Assembly (NCBI GenBank): GCA_028565635.1
Contig: JAOXYB010098937.1
Coordinates: forward strand, 1-21,575
Direction: 5' to 3'
Source of the DNA: Phoronis ovalis
Taxonomy: Eukaryota; Phoronida; Phoronidae
DNA: 21,575 bases
Shown here piece by piece: positions 1-8,411 of the stretch (positions within the stretch are counted from its first letter, which is position 1; each line of letters opens with the position of its first letter). The notes beneath the pieces were generated by a model. That model saw only the letters and a list, made by a program, of their open reading frames with translations, did not search any database and was not told where the DNA came from. The translations under genes were made by a program, and so were the position numbers.

Positions 1-261
1 CTTACCCTGTACCAAATACGAAGATGATTTGACAAAAGCTGAAGCCGTTATAGCAACACAAAGAAAAGGTTACATACGACGACGACGCATACGGTACGGC
101 TACATACCCTTTCACTATTACATAGTGATGGGCATAAAAAATCATACATAGTTTTCCTTATTTACTGCAGTTACATATGTTAATAAACTACATTTGCAGG
201 ATGCATATAGCAGTCGCAACAAAATTTTGCCTGTTGTGACATTCACAGGTATGCTACTTAC
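1..261 (-). other. Start of LMAN1 last intron
   Basis: I searched this stretch in all minus frames for a short exon ending in a KK-aromatic tail and found none. I also saw no minus-strand AATAAA. The final exon is therefore inferred to lie beyond position 1. A 49-codon plus-strand frame (2-151, open at the window edge) with an AATAAA at 183-188 is present but resembles nothing I know. Confidence 0.6.
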
Positions 262-380
262 TTGTACATCATATATCCAATAAAAATAACTGTTTGTAGA
301 ATCATAAAGACAAAGAAATACATTGAACTTAAACAGCTAGGCATGGGTACAGGTGGTGGACACGGTACTGCTGGACCTCC
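262..380 (-). CDS. LMAN1: LMAN1 exon 12: cysteine pair and membrane helix
   Basis: Encodes residues 462-500 plus 2 nt. It holds C468 and C477 (CPPPVPMPSC, same spacing as CPELPPFPSC of human), then a membrane helix ending FIGYMMY (human FIGYIMY). The donor is AA|GTAAGT (phase 2). Without splicing the frame stops at once (AAG TAA), so the tail needs another exon, not found between 1 and 261. Confidence 0.93.
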
Positions 381-3300
381 CTGAAACAAAACAAGAGTAA
401 CATTTACGTCATTATGTGCATTCCTTTTAAATTTGATGAAGTTTTGTTATAGTCTGTGCGCGATTTGTTTAAATCTCAAACACTGTCTTGGCTAGTGGAG
501 TCACAATCATATATACTTAGGGGATCAAAAGCAGCTGGAGCATATCTGTTATCTGTTAGTTCAGAGTGTCACAACAAACTAAATTTTGACTTACTTTGCA
601 TGAACATTCCTGAGAACTAGTGTATGATATGACAACAAATCTTGTTGAATACTGACACAAACTGTTACAAATACAATGATCTAATGCTCATGAGCTATTT
701 AAGGTGGAGTGTTATAAAGACTACATTACTGTGTTTACATCATGCCAACTAAATTACAAGAGTGTACTTCGGTGTTACATAACGACAAGTAAACATGAAA
801 TCTTATCTGCCCTGCATACATACCTGAGGTCTATTGACTAGTTGTTGTACTTGGTCTCGTATATTATTTAAATTATCTTTTAGTTCATGCGTTAAAAGTT
901 CTAAGTTATAAGCCTGCTGCCCCCCTCCTGCTCCTCCCTGCTGCTTTCCCTGACCTTGGTTTGAGTGGATTGCATTGGTTTTTGAATGAACATCATTAAC
1001 AACATTTCTGAAAAATTAGCAATTCTTATTACAATTAAATAGGCATAATGCTAAGGTTAAAACAGAAAAGACTAAACAATAGCCAATACTACTACTAACT
1101 CACCAGTGTCAGATGTATTCTAAAATTACCAAGCAAGTTTTACATTCAGCTAAACATTTTAAAAATATTACTATGAGGTTGTAAAAAAAATTCAAAAAGG
1201 ATACACTTTAATTCACTCAGCAACTCTTACAGTAGTTATGAAATAATTGCAAAACTGAAATCTGAGTGAACAACAAATGTACATTTTTATGGAAATTTTT
1301 ATGGTGTAGATTGACCAATGTCATTTATTCAATTTACACCAAAAGGAATACTTCATCTGAAGTCTACAAAAATTTCCTTAAAATGCAAAATTAAAAACCT
1401 ACTTCATTTCTTGGACTACTTGTGAAATTTGTGCTTGTGTGTTGATAATATGATCTACTTCGTTTCGTTTTATGGTGTCGACAGGAAGCTGACCCTACAA
1501 TTACAAATATTAATATATTAATCACACGAAACAAAAAATTATCATGATCCTCAAAATACAATTCTTAGAAACAACTGATCTGTGAAACTGATAGGTCTAT
1601 GATGATTCTTTAAGGTTTATATTATGCTGCAGCAGCAGAAGGTTTCATCTCCTCCTACTGTATTAAAACTATAGGAGGTAGGGCAAGAGTGGTACGCACT
1701 AACCCAGTCTAAACTATCTGCACAATAAATATTTTTTGTATTATACTGCACTAAGTTGTAACATTTTCTTGCCTGAGGAAAACTTATTAGTTGTACTTAT
1801 TCAGAGGTTAAAAATAATGCTGTTCAACTTACTGTGCCAGTTCCTCCCTGTGGCTGTACTTGAATATTGCCTGTTCCACTCATAAGAGCTATTTGAGATA
1901 ATGTCCTTTCTTGTCGGCCTATCACTTCATCTAGTTTTCTATGTAGATCCCTAACAGTGGAATGAATAGCTTTTTGACCATCAAATACTTGTTTCAGTTC
2001 TCTTTGACCTTGTTCCTCGTACTATTTTAAAATATAAACGAATACAATTAACCCTAATTTCAAAGCAGTAAGATCAAGATGATGTAAAATAGGACAGCAG
2101 CTTACAACAAACTGCTTATAGGTTTACTAGCATTGCAAAAAAACACTACGATAATAAATCTAACCATAGTAGTTATGGGTGTCTCTTACATATTATTGAG
2201 GGCAGTTCCACTACTAGTTACACAGTGGAGACCCATCTTATGAATTGTATTTCTGTTCAGAAGCAGCAAAACTAAAATTGAACTGCAGCTGCCATGATAT
2301 GGTTATTGTAAATAATCACTACAAGCCCGAGACTTAAACTGTTGGTTTACACTTATCTAGATACCCCACTGAAACTGCTTTTTGTCTGGTTATGGGTAGA
2401 AAACAGAGAACTTCAAAACAGAAAGTGTTGAATTTGAATAAATATGTCATATGGAATCTAGATATTAGTACTTACCCGCTGCCCTTCATCAATCTCTGCA
2501 TAAGGATCCTTAACTTTATCTGGGTGTTCTTTCTGATATCTAGAGAAGTAGCCAACAGAAAAGTTACCACATGATTCATAATAAGCAAGCAATATAGTGT
2601 GCTTCTATAAAAATAATACCTGCAATATCACAACAAATCTTAAGGACGTAAAATGACATTTCGTAATAACAGATGACTAGCTTTGGCATTTTATCACAAT
2701 TACATTGCCTAATAACAAGGATTTTTTCTATTATTAATAATTGAAAAAAAATCTACAGCTTACTCTTCCTTAGCTTTTTTCAACTTTTCATTATATTCAT
2801 CAAATTCAGTTTCAAACTTCTTCCTCTCTTCTTCAGACACTCCAGCAGATCCGAGCTAAGATGAAAGAAAACTGCCATGTTCATAATAAGTAATCAATTT
2901 GAACTTAGCTTGACACTAAGAACAATGTATGCAGTTATTTATTTAGCTCGGAATGAGTACTGTAGTTAATATGTATCACAAAAATGAAATAGATTTAGTT
3001 ATAGCAAACCAAAGAAACAACAAATTACAAAGTGTATTGTTTAAAGATTATAGCGGACATGATACCTCTTTGTCCTGTAGAGAATGTGTTAGGACAGTGA
3101 AGACATCATGATCATCAGCCAGTCCACCCGTTGCGGCGGACACACCAAAATGACCTGAAGATGGTAGCTCCACATTCTCAGCCCTCATACATAGCTCAAA
3201 GGCATCAGGAACGTTGACCATGCCACTGTTAAAATATATCTATAAAATACAAGAATATGTATCACAGACATAATGTATGACGACTGTGTTAAGAAAATAA

Positions 3301-6300
3301 TATTCTTGATGCCAGTAATAATGAACACAAGTTTATCAAATTTATCCAATACAAAAAAAATATATTTGTGCCAAAAATGTATGGAAAGTGGTATAAAAAT
3401 AAGACTACACACATATTAAAATTTAAATGAAAGAATTTATGGTCCTTTCTGAAAAAATAGCAATGTGACACCTAAATAATGCAATGATGTTTATAAAATA
3501 GCAATGTGACACCTAGATAATATAATGATGTTCATAAGAAACATTTCTAAAACAACTTAATAAATCACCAACTTACTGTAAGGGCTTTCTTATAGTACTC
3601 AATTTTAGCTCTAACTGGGAATGGTTTGTTACGGAAATCTCTCATACACCCACCAATTTGCTGCTGCAATCCATCACTACACAAATATAAAATTGAAAAT
3701 ATTGTAAACATCAAACAAATACTAAACCAGTAACAGTACAATGAATCACATGCTCTCATAACAAATGGGAATAAAAAAAAATAGAATGATATATATCCCA
3801 GGTATATATATATATATTGCATTACAGTACATGGAAAAGATTTCATTTATAGTTCTTAAATAAACAAGTAAAAAGTATAGCAATTGTAACAGCACATTTT
3901 ACCTAAAGCAGACATTGCCTTCTTTTGGAACTAATACTGTTGCTGAAAATGATTGCAACATTTTCCATTTAGTTGTGTTTTTTGATTAAAAAACTATTAA
4001 CTATTTAATACAACCTCCCTCAAACTACAAAACATGTAAACTTAACTAAACATCAAATACGATATATTTTCGGTTTTTAACTTATTTCACTGAAATCAAA
4101 CATGGAACTTGAAATTTCGAATGCATCCATGCAAATATAATTTGCATTATCATCATTCTTACCTTTGGTGGTCATACATTTTGGTGCCATCGTTTACCAT
4201 AGCCAAGATGTAAGGGTTATTATGTTGTCCATCATTGTCAAATGAATCGAAAAATATTCCTAGACCTTTCCACTTGTCAAAACCACCAAAAACTGGGCCA
4301 TTTATACCTTTCTCTTCAGTAAACCATATTGCCTAAAATTATAATTACTTGTACAGAGATTTTCTCAACAAAATCTTCCACATGCATTTTATTTCAGATT
4401 TCATTCATTTTTATGCACTTTATTTTGTGAAGGATTTATTCCACAGCCATTTTAAATTAAATTTGGGCATATTTTAACTCAAGAACCTAACTGCCTACTG
4501 TTACTTGGATATAAATTATTATTATTATTCCAGAAAATAATATTATTCAACATATCCAGGGAAACTGGCAACTTTATATAAGCCTTGTCACTTACCCCAG
4601 ATTTGTTGGATAACATTTAATAATAATATGCTTATTTAAAACATGGCAACCCATAAGGTTGAATTATTACAATAAAATAGCAAAGTTGTTAAGGTAACCA
4701 ATATTGTTGGTGTATTATTTGCTACAATGTATTTTTACAAACATTCAAAACGCTTCTTAACTATTTTTAAAAGACATGTTTTAAAAACACGATAACAAAA
4801 TTTAAATGTTTACAAGTTAAAAAAAATTAAATACTAGGCAAAACAAGTTGCTAATTTATGTGCAGTCATTTTTGAGTTTATAGGGGGCACTTGTAATAAA
4901 ATCGCACATAGTTCTGTATGCTTTGATAATTCATTGGACCCCCAAAGTGGGCAGCTGGAAATCTTGCTGGTAATATGTTTAGGCAGAAGAAGTAGTGAAG
5001 TCCATATTCAGGGTCATTTACAATCTCGTCAAACAGTTTTTTGCCAGTAACATAAAGATCTCTCAAAAGTTCTGGTTGACAAGCATCATGATTTTCAATA
5101 TTACGGTAGATTAGTTTTTGAGCTCAATTTTGATTGCTTTATTTAATTTGAGAGTTCAGTTGTTAAACCATATTTCCCCACAGGAATATTGTTTTCTGGA
5201 ATAATAGCTTATTTCACATGCTGTCATAATGTTTAAATATCCTAAACAATGTTGTTATAATTATAATTCTTATTTAGGTAAATGCCCTTACAAGTTCAAA
5301 GGGTATTATATATTTTTGCTAAAAAATTACATTAAGGTAGTAATTAGTTTAACAAGTAAATTTTACTTGGAGTGCTTTATGATTTAGGGTGTAACAACTA
5401 CCTGTAATATGAAGTAATTTTAAAAAATAGTTTAACTTCATGTTGGTAACAAAACTCTTTTTGAAAGCAAAGTAAAAATAGACAATCAATTAAATTGTCT
5501 TATATTTTTATTATAAAAGGTACATACAAGACCATCAGCACCAATTCGACCTCTGCCTGTTACACTGAAAGCAATTTCAATCTCCCATTCTGGAAATGTC
5601 GTTTTTTCTTTGGTCCATACCCAACCTTTAGCAAATGTTAAGTGTTATGTATTATATTGAAAGAAAACAATTTAAGATGTTGAAAATCATTGATGAATTA
5701 GAAAATTTAAAAATACTCAGCTCATACAAATCCCGGGGGGTTGGTCAATATGAAAGTGGGTACGCATGTTCCAACAAAATTTCGCGTGAAAGGGTATGTT
5801 TTTCGAACCACCGGCGCATAACGCGCGTTACGTGCTTAGGGTCTGTTTTTTGGCTAAAATCACGAAAGGGGTGTTTTTTTTGTTAGGGGCTTTTTTGAAG
5901 TCGTGTTGGAACAAGGGTACCCACTTTCATATTGACCACCCCCCCCGGGATACAAATTATTATAAGTACAAAATAACAATTTGAATTTTAAAATGAGATA
6001 TACAAAGATTCACAGTGTCTATTCACATGATAAAAATCTACTGTAAGCTTTTGTAACACAATAATGAATGAAAAACAAACAATATTAAACCATTAATTTC
6101 ATATGTATTGCCTACCTTTTTTACTTCTTAAGGAGGGAGTAATTCTTATTGATTCAGAACTAGGAATTGCATCTAAATAGAAACATTATAATAAAATTAG
6201 GAATCCAAATAAAATATAGATGATGACAAAAAGAATAGTCTAATGAAAAAACTACACACTGTATCTGCATATTTTTGTAACATATTTATAAATAAACAAG

Positions 6301-8051
6301 AAAACAAAAACATATTGCACATAATAATAAAATCAACTTGTATAAAACTTGTTGTATAAATAATATCATAATGTAAAAGCAATATATAACTATCACAATA
6401 GATAATAAGCTTAATCTATACATTCAGGTAAGATATAAACAAATCAGACTTTTTCTAAATTAAACTTTCTTCTGCGTTTTATATAAAATAACAGTACAAG
6501 TTAAATGATGAAAATCTGTTGCTATAGAAATGGTTATGATGACTCCAGTTATGTGTCAATGGGTACAAACAAGTCATTATAGCATCAAGGATGAGATTCT
6601 TCACAACAAGTAGTCTAAATACTCATGTTATAAACATATGGTTACTAGCCCATTATCCACGATTGACTGATTATCCAGTCAAACATGTTACTTATGATAT
6701 CAAACATTGAATATATACCCAACTCATCTCACACAAATATATAGTAACATCAGTTGTATATAAAATTGAATAGCAAAATCATCTTTGAAATTAGTTGGTA
6801 TTTGCATGTGCTGGATTAGAGCTTAGCCTGTCCACAGGCTGAGGAAGGACCCCTGGAAGGACTAATTATATAAGGATTTAATACATTGATAGTTGACAAT
6901 TTTGATAATTTTACTCATATTTCTTCATTTATAACAGTACTATCAATAAATTGATCATTATTAGTACTGAAAATAAAAATATATAAAATTGGGATTATCA
7001 AAATTTAAATATGACTAAATAAAAGCTACACAATTGAAAAAGTATAATTTATCATCACTTTAGACAATTTGAATTAAAAAAAAATCATTATTCAGTCTAG
7101 ATTAGAGCTAGGATTATAATAACTAAACTTTATACAGTCAATTAACAATACTGTAATTTTGATGTCCTTTCATATGCCAGAAGGTCCCTGCTCTCAATGT
7201 ATTACAGGCTTTACCAACTTCATGTGCCATCAAATTACATAAAATATGATGTAGATGATTGGAAGAAGAATGTCACGATTACCTTAAAGGCTATCTGACA
7301 AAGAGATGTGGATAAATTTGCGACTGATAACTTCAAGAATAGTCACTTCTGATTAGATTGCTGCACGAGTTGAGCGCATGGACTGATTTTTAGCGTAACT
7401 TTTAGTTCGTTGAACTGTCATTGCAAACTTGTATGTATCAAGATATCAGAAGAGGCCATTAGTATACCATTAGTCCTAGCCGCCTCCTATCTCAAATGTG
7501 ATACTAGACTTCACGCATGTGCAACAGTATAACATCCATGCAACATACAAACGAACCTTCAAGAGTGCATTTGGATTTTATGCTGATCTGATGTCAAAGC
7601 TTTGATTAAGTTATCTAGATACGGCGATATAAGAAACGGAAGAGTCAAGGAATAGACAGAAGCAAACACTCTCACAAATCCATCTGGCTCTGTTAGAAAC
7701 CAGTGCAGAATAAAATGGGATATCCATGATTAGATGTAATGTCATAACTAAATACAAGCTTATAAAAAAATATCACAACTGTAAGACAGACAATAGACAG
7801 AGCTAAGCGTTGTTCTAAACATATGGACCACAATTAACAAATAACAAGTCGCCACATCATCACAAAGCTGTGTGAAATATGTACTGACCTCCACCGTGTT
7901 CCCAGAATGGAATAGTTCCATCTCGTTGTACTAGATGTGGACCTTTGAAGCTATATTTATATTCAAATCTTCTTTGTTGTCCTAAATTGCATTTTGCCGT
8001 GATAAAAATCGCAGAAACTACAAGCAAGCAGAAGACCACCGGCTTCGACAT
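262..8051 (-). CDS. LMAN1: LMAN1 / ERGIC-53 cargo receptor gene, 12 exons, 3' partial
   Basis: This is a type I membrane L-type lectin that cycles between ER and Golgi and exports mannose-bearing glycoproteins. Twelve exons on the minus strand join in phase to 500 codons plus 2 nt, against 510 residues in human. Residues 1 to about 22 form a signal peptide. The lectin domain spans about 26-250: D104, D135, F137, N139 and H161 match the human sugar and calcium ligands D121, D152, F154, N156 and H178, and C173/C213 match the lectin disulfide. A helical stalk follows (about 255-460), then C468 and C477, spaced like the human oligomerising cysteines, and a membrane helix at about 481-500. The cytosolic tail, with the KKFF signal in the family, should be in a further exon beyond position 1. 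The start codon has A at -3 and directly precedes the signal peptide. The gene is head to head with POLE2. Identity is near certain; the paralogue LMAN1L is the only real alternative. Confidence 0.95.
824..1007 (-). CDS. LMAN1: LMAN1 exon 11: stalk with Gly/Gln-rich insert
   Basis: Encodes residues 400-461. The middle is a low-complexity run of Gln and Gly (GQGKQQGGAGGGQQ). It is followed by a helix ending NNIRDQVQQLVNRPQ, which matches HIVKRDIDNLVQRN of human. The Gly-rich run is probably a lineage-specific flexible hinge. The donor is GTATGT (phase 0). Confidence 0.92.
1403..1494 (-). CDS. LMAN1: LMAN1 exon 10
   Basis: Encodes residues 370-399 plus 2 nt, including VDHIINTQAQISQVVQEM. This aligns with LDTVVKTQHEILRQVNEM of human. 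The donor is GTAGGT (phase 2). Confidence 0.92.
1833..2021 (-). CDS. LMAN1: LMAN1 exon 9: stalk coiled coil
   Basis: Encodes residues 307-369, including QRELKQVFDGQKAIHSTVRD and LHRKLDEVIGRQERTLSQ. It parallels RELRQVFEGQNRIHLEIKQL and the following helix of human. The donor is GTAAGT (phase 0). Confidence 0.93.
2476..2539 (-). CDS. LMAN1: LMAN1 exon 8
   Basis: A 64-nt exon. After the split Glu it reads YQKEHPDKVKDPYAEI, matching the FQKGHPDLQ region of human LMAN1. The donor is GTAAGT (phase 0). Confidence 0.9.
2764..2855 (-). CDS. LMAN1: LMAN1 exon 7: start of helical stalk
   Basis: Encodes residues 255-284 plus 2 nt. The segment is rich in Glu and Lys (SEEERKKFETEFDEYNEKL), in the place of the EKEKYQEEFEHFQQEL helix of human. 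The donor is GTAAGC (phase 2), which forms an in-frame TAA if read through. Confidence 0.9.
3066..3239 (-). CDS. LMAN1: LMAN1 exon 6: end of lectin domain
   Basis: A 174-nt exon for residues 197-254. It carries C213, the partner of C173, and GHFGVSAATGGLADDHDV, the most conserved block of L-type lectins. The donor is GTATCA, but no U12-type branch site is seen before exon 7, so I treat the intron as ordinary. Confidence 0.95.
3455..3536. repeat. Two-copy 41-bp tandem duplication in LMAN1 intron 5
   Basis: Copies at 3455-3495 and 3496-3536 share AAATAGCAATGTGACACCTA and ATGATGTT and differ at a few positions. They look like a fairly recent replication-slippage duplication and have no visible function. 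Confidence 0.85.
3577..3676 (-). CDS. LMAN1: LMAN1 exon 5
   Basis: Encodes residues 163-196, including CMRDFRNKPFPVRAKIEYY, very close to CQRDFRNKPYPVRAKITYY of human. C173 is the first cysteine of the lectin disulfide. The donor is GTAAGT (phase 0). Confidence 0.95.
4163..4332 (-). CDS. LMAN1: LMAN1 exon 4: calcium and mannose site
   Basis: Encodes residues 107-162 plus 2 nt. It holds the calcium loop FFDSFDNDG (D135, F137, N139) and YDHQ with H161, the counterpart of human H178. All key ligands are intact, so sugar binding is expected. The donor is GTAAG (phase 2). Confidence 0.95.
4333..5527 (-). other. LMAN1 intron 3 with an unidentified open segment
   Basis: An intron of 1,195 nt, mostly AT-rich and featureless. 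At 4878-5123 the minus strand is open for 81 codons, bounded by stops, with protein-like composition (LLRDLYVTGKKLFDEIVNDP, then HFGGPMNYQSIQNYV). There is no convincing acceptor or pyrimidine tract before it and no LMAN1 similarity. It could be a gene relic or chance. Confidence 0.4.
5528..5625 (-). CDS. LMAN1: LMAN1 exon 3: lectin core
   Basis: Encodes residues 74-106, with FPEWEIEIAF and VTGRGRIGADGL. D104 of the GADGL motif matches sugar-binding D121 of human. The donor is GTATGT (phase 0). The MITE lies in the intron just upstream. Confidence 0.95.
5724..5731. repeat. Left target-site duplication of the MITE
   Basis: ATACAAAT, identical to the copy at 5950-5957, directly adjoins the CCCGGGG terminus. 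Confidence 0.88.
5732..5949. mobile_element. 218-bp MITE, hAT-type target duplication
   Basis: A short non-autonomous DNA element in LMAN1 intron 2. It is flanked by perfect 8-bp direct repeats, ATACAAAT, at 5724-5731 and 5950-5957. The ends are inverted repeats of about 45 bp, starting CCCGGGGGG and sharing GGTCAATATGAAAGTGGGTA and TTGTTCCAACA. Inside are a 12-bp palindrome TAACGCGCGTTA (5819-5830) and two similar direct stretches (5785-5805, 5861-5882) built around GAAAGGG and a T run. CpG and GC content exceed the surrounding intron. It encodes no transposase. An 8-bp duplication fits the hAT superfamily; the family name is unknown to me. Confidence 0.9.
5950..5957. repeat. Right target-site duplication of the MITE
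   Basis: ATACAAAT directly follows the right terminus, matching 5724-5731. Confidence 0.88.
6116..6172 (-). CDS. LMAN1: LMAN1 exon 2
   Basis: A 57-nt exon that reads AIPSSESIRITPSLRSKK after the split Asp codon. This matches the AIPSSDQIRVAPSLKS stretch of vertebrate LMAN1. The acceptor is TTTAG and the donor GTAGGC; both junctions are phase 1. Confidence 0.93.
6173..7888 (-). other. LMAN1 intron 1
   Basis: The longest intron, 1,716 nt. The part from about 7150 to 7700 is less AT-rich and more varied than the rest and may be an old repeat or contain regulatory sequence. I recognise no coding motif, terminal repeat or RNA gene in it. Confidence 0.6.
7889..8051 (-). CDS. LMAN1: LMAN1 exon 1: signal peptide and start of lectin domain
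   Basis: Encodes residues 1-54 plus 1 nt. It begins MSKPVVFCLL, a hydrophobic signal sequence, and continues into RRFEYKYSFKGPHLVQ, the hallmark opening of ERGIC-53. The donor is GTCAGT at 7888 (phase 1). Confidence 0.95.
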
Positions 8052-8346
8052 GTTGATGCCGGAAGTGAAAAGAATAAATCAGCTTTCGATTTTAAAGATG
8101 ATTACTATATTTAGAGACAGTATGAACTATTGTTATATTGTCGCTTCTTTGTAATGAAACACTGTCGAGCAAATGCATTTTCTTTATATTCTAAATTACC
8201 TCATAAAGATTTCGTCGTTTTCTATTTACAAAACCGGAGGCGGAAATAGTGAAATTTAGCGGGAAATCTGAAGGTTGCCGATTAACTTAACAAAATACCT
8301 TTGACTCGTTTTTGTTCTACATTAATACCCTGCCAGATATTAAATC
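8052..8346. promoter_or_regulatory. Bidirectional LMAN1-POLE2 promoter region
   Basis: Only 295 bp separate the two divergent start codons, so both transcription starts and both 5' UTRs must lie here unless upstream non-coding exons exist. CCGGAAGTG at 8059-8067, in the LMAN1 leader, is a full ETS/GABP site. CCGGAGG and GCGGAAAT near 8233-8247 are weaker ETS-like sites. TTTAGCGGGAAA (8255-8266) reads TTTCCCGC on the minus strand, an E2F site, which fits the S-phase role of POLE2. No TATA box at a convincing place is seen. The roles are inferred from motifs only. Confidence 0.7.
8255..8266 (-). promoter_or_regulatory. E2F-type site upstream of POLE2
   Basis: The minus strand reads TTTCCCGC, a match to the E2F/DP consensus TTTSSCGC, about 80 bp before the POLE2 start codon. 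Animal replication genes are commonly E2F targets. Binding itself is inferred. Confidence 0.6.
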
Positions 8347-8411
8347 ATGGCAGCGAGATTGAAATCACAGGTAGTATCAGCGTTCAAAATGCATGGACTG
8401 ACGCTTAGAAG
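8347..8411 (+). CDS. POLE2: POLE2 exon 1
   Basis: Encodes residues 1-21 plus 2 nt: [20 protein letters not shown], matching RLRSRALSAFKLRGLLL of human. The donor is GTAATT (phase 2). Confidence 0.95.

Noticed and set aside
2-151. Plus-strand open frame at the left edge, Arg/Tyr-rich, with AATAAA downstream
   Set aside because: No recognisable family; it lies in what should be LMAN1's last intron, and the Arg run comes from a simple CGA repeat.
3065-3066. LMAN1 intron 6 as a second U12-type intron because its donor begins GTATC
   Set aside because: The donor continues ATGT rather than CTTT, and no CTTAAC-like branch site precedes exon 7.
5635-5984. Two plus-strand frames across the MITE
   Set aside because: They exist only because the GC-rich element lacks stops in these frames; they cross its boundary and match no transposase.
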